DNA of 64,000 bases from Methylobacterium sp. FF17 (GTDB taxonomy: Bacteria > Pseudomonadota > Alphaproteobacteria > Rhizobiales > Beijerinckiaceae). Location: the NCBI RefSeq assembly GCF_025813715.1, contig NZ_CP107532.1, positions 2,418,001 to 2,482,000 of the forward strand. The letters are read 5' to 3'. The translations under genes and the position numbers were made by a program. Below, one piece after another: positions 56,385 to 64,000 of this stretch (position 1 is its first letter; each line of letters starts with the position of its first letter). Under the pieces are notes generated by a model, which did no database searches, was not told the origin of the DNA, and saw only the letters and a list, made by a program, of their open reading frames with translations.

Positions 56385-57314
56385 TTGCGGACACGTCAAT
56401 CCCCCGGGGGCCACCCCGCAATCGCCCTGTTCCTTATGCTCGCTGCCCTGACGGCTGGGACGGTGCGCCTCGCGTCTCCGGCTGTTGCCCAAGCCCTTCC
56501 GACGGCCGCGGAGAACCTGACGCCGGGTGACATCGACAGCGAGCACCTGTTCGGCTTTACGGAGGGCAGCGACCTCGGCGTGCCCGGCGAAGTGGAACTG
56601 GAGTGGGAGACGACGGGTCGCGTCGGTAAGCGCCTCGGGCGGTTCGTTGCCCTGGACACCGGGCTTGCCCTGAAGGTGCCGCTTGCCAACGATTTTCGGC
56701 TCGCACCCGGCGTCACCTTCAACGCCTACGAAATCGGCGCGCCCGGTCTTCCCGCTCGGCTCGACGGCGGCGTCAATGGCGGATTCCTCGAAACGCGCCT
56801 GCGTCTTCTCGACCGCCGCACGGGGCAGTTCGGCCTCACCCTCAACATCGTCCCGGCCTATAGCAGCGTCGATGCCGGCTCCGGTGCGGCCGCGCGGAGC
56901 TTCGGCACGGAGGTCGGCCTCCTCGCGGATCATGAGGTGATCCCGGGCAAGCTGGTGGCGGCCCTCAACACGAATTTCTCCTTCGCCGCCACGAGCCTCG
57001 GCAACGGGGATGAACGGGTGCGTGGATCGGGCTTCGAAGTGGCCGGCGCCCTGGCCTGCCGCCTCGGCGCCGGCGTGTTCGTGGGCGGAGAGGCACGCTA
57101 CGCACGAACCTATGACGGCCTGACCCTCGACCGGTTCGCCGGTCATGCGGTCTATCTGGGGCCGACGGTCTACACGACCCTCTCCCCCCATGCCTGGGCC
57201 TCGTTCACCTGGAGCTTCCAGGTGGCCGGAAGGGCCGAGGGTGAGCCGGGTCCCCTCGACCTGACAGGCTTCGACCGACATCAGATGCGTCTGCGCGTGG
57301 GCTACAGCTTCTGA
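56385..57314 (+). CDS. Predicted outer-membrane beta-barrel protein
   Basis: The protein of about 309 residues has a signal sequence (AIALFLMLAALTAGTVRLAS, cleavage near AVAQA). Alternating amphipathic strands follow (LGVPGEVELEWETTGRVGKR, FVALDTGLALKVPLAND, FGLTLNIVPAYSSVD, VAALNTNFSFAATSLG) and the C-terminus QMRLRVGYSF ends in Phe, a BAM-recognition signal. No transporter family is recognised. The start is a TTG at 56385, giving a positively charged n-region (LRTRQ); ATG at 56436 would leave a signal with no charge. Confidence 0.75.
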   Translation: MRTRQSPGGHPAIALFLMLAALTAGTVRLASPAVAQALPTAAENLTPGDIDSEHLFGFTEGSDLGVPGEVELEWETTGRVGKRLGRFVALDTGLALKVPLANDFRLAPGVTFNAYEIGAPGLPARLDGGVNGGFLETRLRLLDRRTGQFGLTLNIVPAYSSVDAGSGAAARSFGTEVGLLADHEVIPGKLVAALNTNFSFAATSLGNGDERVRGSGFEVAGALACRLGAGVFVGGEARYARTYDGLTLDRFAGHAVYLGPTVYTTLSPHAWASFTWSFQVAGRAEGEPGPLDLTGFDRHQMRLRVGYSF

Positions 57315-57443
57315 GCTCGCGGGTCAGGCGGTCGGTTGCCTCGGATGCCGGATGACCGGAGGCGAACCGAGGCCTTCGTCGCGGCGCTGCTCGGAATGCG
57401 CGGCGGCCGTTGATCCCGGCCGCGTTGCCGACGTGAGGGACGC

Positions 57444-57806
57444 CTAAGGGCTGCAGCCCCGGCAGATCCCCTTCGAGAGGCCGACCCTGGCCGGAGCCGG
57501 CCGGCGCCGGCTCACCTTCCCGGGCCTTTCCGCTGCAATGCGCAGCCGAACCGCCTCGCGCCCGATCGGATCGTCCTGCCGCGGAATCGCCGCGTGGGCA
57601 CCGGCCTGATCGCGCTGAACCTCCCGCAGGAGGGCTCGGCCCTCCCGCCCGGCCTCGGCGATCCTGCGGTCCGAGGCGGATAGGGCCCGTCCCCCGCTGG
57701 CGGAGGGAGCGACCGAGCCGCACAGGATGACGGCCACCAGGATGCCGGGCGTGGACCACCCCCCTCGAACCCGCGTGTCGCGCCGCGCTGAAACGCCCAT
57801 GCCCAT
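57444..57806 (-). CDS. Small exported hypothetical protein
   Basis: The 120-residue protein has a signal peptide (GWSTPGILVAVILCGSVAPS) after a basic n-region (ARRDTRVRG), a short helical charged middle (SDRRIAEAGREGRALLREVQ) and two Cys near the C-terminus (GICRGCSP). The family is unknown. The ATG at 57806 has only a weak ribosome site, and the frame stays open far upstream inside the opposite-strand oxidoreductase region, so the call is moderate. Confidence 0.5.
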   Translation of the reverse strand: MGMGVSARRDTRVRGGWSTPGILVAVILCGSVAPSASGGRALSASDRRIAEAGREGRALLREVQRDQAGAHAAIPRQDDPIGREAVRLRIAAERPGKVSRRRPAPARVGLSKGICRGCSP

Positions 57807-57980
57807 CGTGCTGCCCAGCCGTTCCGTTCGATGCTGCCGCTCAACGTGTACGCGGCCCGCGCCGTGAGGTTTCCATCCCGTCGCGGCGCGCGCGCTTGCC
57901 CGCCCGATCAGCCGAGAGCGCGGAATCGAACAGGCCGGCATCGCGCCGCGTTGCTCCTGGCGCAGGGAAGCGAGGGTGCC

Positions 57981-58082
57981 ATGGATGGTGGTTTGATCTG
58001 GCTCGGCATCATCGGCGGCACCTTGCTGATGGGTGGGTTCGCCTACCTCTTCGCGGCCCGGGCGAAAGCACGCCGGCGATAG
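57981..58082 (+). CDS. 33-residue single-pass membrane microprotein
   Basis: The ATG at 57981, preceded by GAGGGTG, opens a 33-residue frame with one membrane segment (LIWLGIIGGTLLMGGFAYLF) and a basic tail AARAKARRR. This is the topology of many bacterial membrane microproteins. No partner is evident; it lies divergent from a small exported protein gene. Confidence 0.6.
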   Translation: MDGGLIWLGIIGGTLLMGGFAYLFAARAKARRR

Positions 58083-58265
58083 GGTTCCGGCGTTGGGAGG
58101 TATTCCGCGCCGATCCCGAGGCCGGCCGTGACCGAAGAGGCAGGCCCGCTCTCCCCCGGCGGCATGGCTGGGGCGGCGCCGGCTCCCCTCGCTCCCGCCG
58201 CGGCCGCCTGATACGCCGATGGGCCCGCCGCCGTGCCGACGCGGGTGCAGCCGAACGGAGTCCCG

Positions 58266-59576
58266 ATGAGCGTCGTCACGCCTGAGCCCGAACTGGACGT
58301 CGCCGTGGTCGGGGGCGGGATGGTCGGCCTCGCCTCGGCCATCGCCCTGCGGGAGCGGGGTTTGCGGGTCCTCCTCCTCGATCCGGGCGAGGCCCGGGCC
58401 CGGACCTCCTACGGCAATGCCGGGGTGATCAGTCGCGGCTCCATCTTCCCCATGTCGAGCCCGGCCCTCTGGGCGAAGCTCCCGACCTATCTGCGTAACG
58501 CCGACCGGGGATTGCGCCTGCGCCACAGCCACGTCGCGCGCGTCATCCCCTGGACCACGCATTTCCTCGCCGCCGCCCGCGCCTCCGCATGGGAACGGGC
58601 CGCGGCGGCCCTGCTCCCGCTGACGAGCGCGGCGTTCGCCGAACATGCCCGGCTGGCCGAGCGGGCGAACGCCGCGCACCTGCTCACCCGCCCCGGTTGG
58701 ATCAAGCTCTATCGGACGGAGGCCGATTTCGCAGGCGCCGCCCTGGAGCGGAGCATCCTCCAGCGGCACGGCGTCGGTCTCGAGATCCTCGATTCCGACG
58801 CGATCCGCGAGGCCGAGCCGGCCCTCACGCGGACCTATGCACGCGGCATGCTGCTCCCCGAGACGGGGGCCGTGAGTGATCCCGGCGGGCTCGTCGAGGC
58901 CTACGAGCGGCTTTTCCGCGCGCTCGGGGGCCAGATGCTCCATCGGGCCGTCACCGACATGGAGCCGGGGGAGGGCGGCTGGTTGGTGCGCCACGCGGAC
59001 GGCGCGGTACGCGCGCGGCAGGTCGTGCTCGCGGCCGGCGCGGCCTCGGGTGAGATCGCCCGCCGCCTCGGCTATCGCTTCGCCTTCGCGGCGGAGCGCG
59101 GCTACCATTGCCATTTCGCCCTGCATCCGGACAGCCCGCCGCTCACCCGGCCCGTGCTCGACACCGGCGCCGGCTCCATCCTCGCTCCGATGGGGGAGGG
59201 GCGCGTGCGCGTGCTCTCGGGGGTGGAACTCAATGCCCGCGACGCGCCGCCGGACTATCTCCAGATCGAGGCGGCCTCCCGTGAGGCCGCCGGCACCCTG
59301 CGTCTCGGGGCGCCCCTCGACAACCGGCCCTGGATGGGGGCGCGTCCCTCGACGCCGGACGGCCTGCCGGTGATCGGTCCGGCCCCCCGGCACCCCGGCC
59401 TGATCTTCGCGTTCGGCCACGGCCATATCGGTCTCTCCACCGGCGCGATCACGGGGCGTCTGGTGGCCGACCTCGCCACCGGCCAGGCGCCCGCCATCCC
59501 CCTGGCGTCCTTCGCGCCGGAGCGCCTTCTCGGCTGGCCGCGCTGGCCCGGGCGGGCGGAGCGACGCTCCGCGTAA
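58266..59576 (+). CDS. DadA-like FAD-dependent D-amino-acid dehydrogenase
   Basis: The 436-residue enzyme has the FAD-binding DVAVVGGGMVGLASAIAL with a GDP-type strand LRVLLLDPGE. TSYGNAGVISRGSIFPMSSP is typical of DadA, and the C-terminal flavin region is TPDGLPVIGPAPRHPGLIFA, then GHGHIGLSTGAITGRLVADL. It probably oxidises D-amino acids or related secondary amines, passing electrons to quinone. The ATG at 58266 follows GGAG. The next gene starts about 100 nt downstream on the same strand. Confidence 0.9.
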   Translation: MSVVTPEPELDVAVVGGGMVGLASAIALRERGLRVLLLDPGEARARTSYGNAGVISRGSIFPMSSPALWAKLPTYLRNADRGLRLRHSHVARVIPWTTHFLAAARASAWERAAAALLPLTSAAFAEHARLAERANAAHLLTRPGWIKLYRTEADFAGAALERSILQRHGVGLEILDSDAIREAEPALTRTYARGMLLPETGAVSDPGGLVEAYERLFRALGGQMLHRAVTDMEPGEGGWLVRHADGAVRARQVVLAAGAASGEIARRLGYRFAFAAERGYHCHFALHPDSPPLTRPVLDTGAGSILAPMGEGRVRVLSGVELNARDAPPDYLQIEAASREAAGTLRLGAPLDNRPWMGARPSTPDGLPVIGPAPRHPGLIFAFGHGHIGLSTGAITGRLVADLATGQAPAIPLASFAPERLLGWPRWPGRAERRSA

Positions 59577-59674
59577 CCACCCGATTGACGCGTTCCCCGC
59601 GAGGCGTCATGCCGGAGCGCGCGAGGCCGCCCGTCGCGCCCTCCCGATCCAGCGCACGCGAGACCCGACACGCC

Positions 59675-61192
59675 ATGCGCCTGTGCGTTCGCCTCGACGG
59701 GGGCATGCCTCGGCGCTGGCATCTCCGCCTGCTCGAACGCCTCGCACGGCGTCCCGGCCTGTCGGTCTGCGTCGATGCACGGCCCGGCCCCGGAGTCCTG
59801 CCGGTCAATGCCGCGCTGCTGTTCGGGCTGGAAGCGTTGCTGCGGCGCCTGCCCCGCGACGGTCCCTCCGCGCCCCTGACGCCGGCGGAACGCGATGCGC
59901 TCCCGCCCGAGGGGCAGGACCCGCCCGATCTCATCCTGGACCTCTGCGGCGATGCCGAGGCCGGGACCGGCACGCCCGTCTGGCGCCTGCGCTACGACGG
60001 CGCCGGCGGGGAGGCGTCCCTGCTCGCCAGTCTGCTCGCCGGACGGACGCCGGTGGTGACCCTGTCGGACGGCGAGCACATCCTCGCTTCGGGCCGGGTC
60101 GGCACCGAGGCGCGCGGCGTCATGCTCACCGCCTTCGAGGATGCTCTCGTGCGGACCATGAGCCTGATCCTGGCGTCACTCGGCGGCGCCGGACCGCGCC
60201 TCGTCGATGGGTCGACCTTCGCGCGGGAAGTCCCGGCGAGCGCATGGTCGGCCCTCGATCTCGGCGCCCGCGCCGCCCGCCTGGGCTCCCGGATGGTGGC
60301 CCGGCGGCTCCTCGACCTCTGCACCCGTGCGCCCCATTGGCGGATCGGGTGGCGGCGGCTCACCGGCCCCGACGTCATCGACCTGCGGGCGCATCCCGAG
60401 GGCGGCTGGCGGACCTTGGCGGATGATGGGCGCCGCTACTACGCCGATCCGTTTCCCGTCGCGCATGCGGGCGGCACGATGCTCTTCGTGGAGGAGTACG
60501 GCTACGCGCACGACAAGGGCCTGATCTCGGCCGTTCCCTTGGGTCCTGATGGCCCCATTGGTACGCCGGTGCCGGTGCTGGAAGCCGCGCACCACCTTTC
60601 CTACCCCTTTGTCTTCGAGGTGGACGGCACGCACTGGATGGTGCCGGAGAGCGGTACCACCGGGACCGTCGACCTCTACCGGGCCACGGCCTTCCCGGGC
60701 GGCTGGGTGAAGGAGGCGACCCTGCTCAGCGGCCTCAGCGCCAGTGATCCCACCCTGCTCCGACAGGACGGGCGCTGGTGGCTGTTCGCCTCGGTACGGG
60801 ACGACGGTGAGCGGGATGGGCCGTTCGCCGCCTGGGGCTCCTATTCCGATGCGCTCCACCTTTGGTCGGCCCCTGACTTTCGCGGGCCCTGGACGCCGCA
60901 TCCGGCGAACCCGGTCCTCATCGATGTCGCGTCCGCACGCTCGGGCGGGCGCATCGTGGCGCGTGGCGGGGCACTGTTCCGGCCCGTCCAGGATTGCCGG
61001 GACGGCTACGGCTCGGCCCTCGGGCTCGCCCGGATCGAGCGGCTCGACGCGGAGGGCTATCGGCAGCACGTGGAGACGATCCTGCGGCCGGGTCCATCGT
61101 TTCCCGGCACGGGCCTCCACAGCCTCAACCGCTCGGCGGACTTCGAATTCATCGACGGCGCCGGACGCGTGCCACGGCGTCTCCGCCCCTAG
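59675..61192 (+). CDS. Formyltransferase-like / five-bladed propeller glycan protein
   Basis: The 505-residue protein has an N-terminal part (about 1-215) resembling formyltransferase-fold proteins (LILDLCGD, VWRLRYDG, GVMLTAFED). A C-terminal GH43-like propeller follows (RRYYADPFPVAHAGGTMLFV, YPFVFEVDGTHWMVPESGTT, DPTLLRQDGRWWLFAS, LHLWSAPDFRGPWTPHPANP). This combination occurs in proteins annotated as glucosamine inositolphosphorylceramide transferase-like, in surface-glycan loci. Catalytic acids are not certain. The ATG at 59675 is chosen; TTG 59585 and ATG 59609 would add a basic unstructured extension. Confidence 0.75.
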   Translation: MRLCVRLDGGMPRRWHLRLLERLARRPGLSVCVDARPGPGVLPVNAALLFGLEALLRRLPRDGPSAPLTPAERDALPPEGQDPPDLILDLCGDAEAGTGTPVWRLRYDGAGGEASLLASLLAGRTPVVTLSDGEHILASGRVGTEARGVMLTAFEDALVRTMSLILASLGGAGPRLVDGSTFAREVPASAWSALDLGARAARLGSRMVARRLLDLCTRAPHWRIGWRRLTGPDVIDLRAHPEGGWRTLADDGRRYYADPFPVAHAGGTMLFVEEYGYAHDKGLISAVPLGPDGPIGTPVPVLEAAHHLSYPFVFEVDGTHWMVPESGTTGTVDLYRATAFPGGWVKEATLLSGLSASDPTLLRQDGRWWLFASVRDDGERDGPFAAWGSYSDALHLWSAPDFRGPWTPHPANPVLIDVASARSGGRIVARGGALFRPVQDCRDGYGSALGLARIERLDAEGYRQHVETILRPGPSFPGTGLHSLNRSADFEFIDGAGRVPRRLRP

Positions 61193-61370
61193 CCGGAGCA
61201 TCCGATCGGCACCCACGCGCAACCGGCACGGGATCACGCCGATTTTAATCCCGTTCCCGGAACGAAGTGTCGCGCGCCCGCTTGTGACAGCACTCGACGG
61301 ATAGGGGGTGCGGTAGCGCACCGTCTCCTGTCCGGTCTGCCGAGCCGTCTGAAGCTTCCGAGAGTCACCG

Positions 61371-62696
61371 ATGACCGCGCCGATCCCCTCCCGGCCCGCA
61401 GCCGCGCGCGCCCCGTCCGCGCAGGTCCTGCGTGGGCTCGACGCCCTCAACTTCTTCCTAGCCGATGTCCGTGACGGGCTGGGGCCGTACCTTGCGATCT
61501 ACCTCATCGCGGTCCGGGGACCGGACCAGGGCTGGAACGAGGCCACCACCGGTCTCATCATGACCATCGCGGGCATCGCCGGCCTGATCGCCCAGACCCC
61601 GGCCGGCGCCCTCATCGACCGGACCAGCGCCAAGCGGGCCGTGGTGATCGCCGCAGCGATCGCCGTGACCCTGAGCTGCCTCGTCCTGCCCTTCATCGGA
61701 AACTTCTACCTGGTTGCCGCCACCCAATCGGTGGCCGGTATCGCTGGAGCGATCTTTCCACCCGCGCTCGCCGCGATCACCCTGGGCGTCGTCGGGCCGA
61801 AGATGTTCGCCAAGCGCATCGGCCGCAACGAGGGCTTCAACCATGCCGGCAACGCCGTCTCCGCGGCGATCGCGGGCGCCACGGCCTACTTCTTCGGGCC
61901 GATCGTGGTGTTCTGGCTGATGGCGCTCCTGGCGGTCTGCAGCGTCGGCGCCATGCTGCTGATCCCGGCGGACGCCATTGACGACGACCTCGCGCGTGGC
62001 CTCGACCAGACCGAGGCCGACGCGAAGCCAGAAGGCCAGGAGGAGCCGTCCGGCCTGACCGCCCTCCTCAGGAACAAGTACCTGCTGCTCTTCGCCGTGC
62101 TCGCGGCCCTGTTCCACCTGTCGAACGCCGCGATGCTGACCTCCGTCGGCCAGTTGCTCACGCATCTGGCGGGCAAGGACAATGCGACCTCGCTCATCGC
62201 TGTCTGCATCGTGGCGGCCCAGTGCGTGATGGTGCCGGTGGCGGTGTTCGTCGGAGCCAGGGCCGACGCGATCGGGCGCAAGCCGATCTTCCTCGTGGCG
62301 TTCGGAGTCCTGGCAGCCCGGGGCGTCCTCTACACCCTGTCGGACAACCCGTTCTACCTCGTGGGCGTGCAACTCCTCGACGGGATCGGCGCCGGGATCT
62401 ACGGAGCCCTGTTCCCCGTGATCGTCGCCGACCTGACGCGGGGCACCGGGCGCTTCAACATCTCGCAGGGGGCTGTCGCGACGGCTCAGGGGCTCGGTGC
62501 CGCGCTGAGCGCGACGCTCGCCGGCGTCATCATCGTCTCGGCCGGGTATTCCGCCGCCTTCCTGGCGCTGGCGGCGATCGCGGCGGCGGGCTTCATCCTC
62601 TACCTGTTCGCCATGCCGGAAACGCGCGGCTTCGAGCCGGGCCGGTCCGATGCCGACGGGGGTGGGATCAGCCCGATCCCGGCTCCGGCGGCCTGA
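61371..62696 (+). CDS. Major facilitator superfamily transporter
   Basis: The 441-residue protein has twelve predicted membrane segments in two halves. It starts LDALNFFLADVRDGLGPYLA, has the loop 2-3 motif GALIDRTSAKRA and the second-half equivalent GARADAIGRKPIFL. A charged central loop (LDQTEADAKPEGQEEPSG) links the halves. The substrate is not evident. It precedes the ArsB-like permease by 60 nt on the same strand, so a shared role in efflux is possible but unproven. Confidence 0.9.
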   Translation: MTAPIPSRPAAARAPSAQVLRGLDALNFFLADVRDGLGPYLAIYLIAVRGPDQGWNEATTGLIMTIAGIAGLIAQTPAGALIDRTSAKRAVVIAAAIAVTLSCLVLPFIGNFYLVAATQSVAGIAGAIFPPALAAITLGVVGPKMFAKRIGRNEGFNHAGNAVSAAIAGATAYFFGPIVVFWLMALLAVCSVGAMLLIPADAIDDDLARGLDQTEADAKPEGQEEPSGLTALLRNKYLLLFAVLAALFHLSNAAMLTSVGQLLTHLAGKDNATSLIAVCIVAAQCVMVPVAVFVGARADAIGRKPIFLVAFGVLAARGVLYTLSDNPFYLVGVQLLDGIGAGIYGALFPVIVADLTRGTGRFNISQGAVATAQGLGAALSATLAGVIIVSAGYSAAFLALAAIAAAGFILYLFAMPETRGFEPGRSDADGGGISPIPAPAA

Positions 62697-62756
62697 GGCG
62701 ATGGCGCTTCCGGACGAACTCCACGTCTTCGCTTCCGTCAGCAGGCTGTCCCGCCG

Positions 62757-64000
62757 ATGACGCCTGTCCTCACGCCCCAACTCGCCACCTGGGTGATCGC
62801 CGGGTTCGCCACGCTCGGCGTCATCGTGCGGCCGTTCTCCTGGCCCGAGGCGGTCTGGGCCGTGCTCGGCGCCCTCACACTGCTTCTCCTCGGACTGATC
62901 TCGCCCGCCGCCGCCTGGGCGGGCGTGGCCAAGGGATTGGATGTCTACCTCTTCCTCGTCGGCATGATGCTGCTCGCCGAGATCGCCCGGAAGGAGGGGC
63001 TGTTCGACTGGCTCGCGGGCATCGCCGCGCGTCAGGCCCGGGGCTCGGCCACGCGGCTCTTCGCGCTGATCTACGTCGTCGGCACGGTGGTCACGGTCTT
63101 CCTGTCGAACGACGCCTGCGCGGTGGTGCTGACGCCGGCGGTCTACGCCGCCACCAGGGCCGCGAAGGTCGAAAACCCGCTGCCCTACCTCTTCATCTGC
63201 GCTTTCATCGCAAACGCGGCCAGCTTCGTGCTGCCGATCTCCAACCCCGCCAACCTCGTCGTCTATGCCGCGCACATGCCCCCGCTGATGCAGTGGCTCG
63301 CACGCTTCGCGCTCCCCTCGGCGCTGGCGATCCTGACGACCTACGCGGTGCTGCGCCTGACCCAGAATGCCGTGTTGAAGCAGCAGCGCGTCAGCGTCGA
63401 AGTCGAGACCGCGGACCTGTCCCGCACCGGCAAAGTCGCGGGGCTCGGGATCGTCGCCACGGCGGGCGTTCTGATGGGGGCCTCCGCCTATGGTCTCGAA
63501 CTCGGCTTGCCGACCTGTGCGGCGGGCCTCGCCACCACGATCCTCGTCTTGGTGCTCCGGCGCGGCGGCGCAGTGGCTGTCGTCAGGGACGTGTCGTGGA
63601 GCGTCCTACCCCTCGTGGCCGGCCTGTTCGTGCTCGTCGAGGCCCTGGAGAGGACCGGCCTGCTCCAGGCCCTGGCCGCGCAGTTGAAGCTCGCGGCGCA
63701 GGCTTCGCCCGGTGGGGCGGCCTGGGGCGGCGGAATCCTCGTCGCCGTCCTTTCCAACGCGGTCAACAACCTGCCGGCCGGCCTCATCGCGGGGGCGGCG
63801 GTTCAGGCGGCGGATGTCTCCGACCGGGTCGCGGGGGCGATCCTCATCGGCATCGATGTGGGTCCCAACCTCTCGGTGACGGGCTCGCTCGCGACCATCC
63901 TCTGGCTCACCGCGATCCGCCGCGAGGGCCAGGACGTGAGCTTCTGGCGCTTCCTGAAGCTCGGATGCCTCGTGATGCCGCCGGCACTCCTGTTGGCGCT
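62757..64000 (+). CDS. arsB: ArsB-family permease (C-terminus cut off)
   Basis: Reading from the ATG at 62757 stays open to the window end, giving at least 414 residues. The sequence shows KGLDVYLFLVGMMLLAEIAR, VTVFLSNDACAVVLTPAVYA, NAASFVLPISNPANLVVY, VAVLSNAVNNLPAGLIAG and GIDVGPNLSVTGSLATILWL. These duplicated SND/NxxN hairpins are diagnostic of ArsB and related ion-transporter superfamily members. It probably exports arsenite. No arsR or arsC is within view, so a different anion cannot be excluded. Only a few residues should be missing. Confidence 0.9.
   Translation, partial: MTPVLTPQLATWVIAGFATLGVIVRPFSWPEAVWAVLGALTLLLLGLISPAAAWAGVAKGLDVYLFLVGMMLLAEIARKEGLFDWLAGIAARQARGSATRLFALIYVVGTVVTVFLSNDACAVVLTPAVYAATRAAKVENPLPYLFICAFIANAASFVLPISNPANLVVYAAHMPPLMQWLARFALPSALAILTTYAVLRLTQNAVLKQQRVSVEVETADLSRTGKVAGLGIVATAGVLMGASAYGLELGLPTCAAGLATTILVLVLRRGGAVAVVRDVSWSVLPLVAGLFVLVEALERTGLLQALAAQLKLAAQASPGGAAWGGGILVAVLSNAVNNLPAGLIAGAAVQAADVSDRVAGAILIGIDVGPNLSVTGSLATILWLTAIRREGQDVSFWRFLKLGCLVMPPALLLA

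Noticed and set aside
57512..59426. Large minus-strand frame antisense to the DadA-like gene, continuous with the small exported protein
   Set aside because: Only its last 120 codons, with a signal peptide, look coding; the rest mirrors the oxidoreductase gene.

Overview
The window looks like chromosome of a high-GC methylotrophic alphaproteobacterium, most probably Methylobacterium or Methylorubrum (Hyphomicrobiales). The case rests on a complete mxa methanol dehydrogenase cluster in the order mxaF-J-G-I-R-S-A-C-K-L-D-E-H-B, an oxalyl-CoA decarboxylase/formyl-CoA transferase pair, a 180-kDa-class NAD-glutamate dehydrogenase and several chemoreceptors. No phage, complete insertion sequence, plasmid origin or CRISPR array was found.

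Layout. 0-3.6 kb: oxalate catabolism (frc, oxc, minus strand) with a divergent GntR-family regulator. 3.6-6.2 kb: a KaiC-like double ATPase overlapping an HWE histidine kinase. 6.5-11.1 kb: a tight four-gene cell-surface polysaccharide module (OpgC-like acyltransferase, SGNH-fold protein, Wzx-type flippase, CelD-like acyltransferase). 11.2-21.3 kb: secreted FKBP isomerase, a PAS-PAS-HTH regulator, the giant glutamate dehydrogenase, a soluble PAS-PAS chemoreceptor, and rpsU with a structured leader and a strong terminator. 21.4-29.4 kb: single-domain response regulator, class II glutamine amidotransferase, aldehyde dehydrogenase, slyX-trhO, an AprI-type inhibitor protein, a 2-hydroxyacid dehydrogenase, leuC and tRNA-Leu(CAG). 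30.2-42.7 kb: the mxa operon (minus strand). 43-44.2 kb: two exported-protein genes divergent from mxaF. 44.6-58.1 kb: coiled-coil and small membrane proteins, two transmembrane chemoreceptors, an L,D-transpeptidase, an RMF-like protein, a DUF6894-like protein, an AT-hook protein and an outer-membrane protein. 58.2-64 kb: a DadA-like oxidoreductase, a glycosyltransferase/formyltransferase-like protein, an MFS transporter and an ArsB-like permease running off the end.

How it works together. MxaF/MxaI form periplasmic PQQ- and Ca2+-dependent methanol dehydrogenase, MxaG is its cytochrome cL acceptor and MxaJ its associated binding protein. The MoxR ATPase MxaR with the vWA proteins MxaS, MxaC and MxaL plus MxaA, MxaK and MxaD is the maturation and Ca2+-insertion set. 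MxaB is the response regulator at the distal end. Eight mxa junctions overlap by 4 nt, so the chain from mxaR to mxaB looks translationally coupled. Oxalate genes, leuC and the glutamate dehydrogenase supply other central metabolism.

The least explained parts are the polysaccharide module with a degenerate SGNH protein, the KaiC/HWE-kinase pair, repeated hairpins placed only in the mxa gaps, an 11-bp inverted repeat upstream of mxaF, and an attenuator-like hairpin ahead of rpsU.
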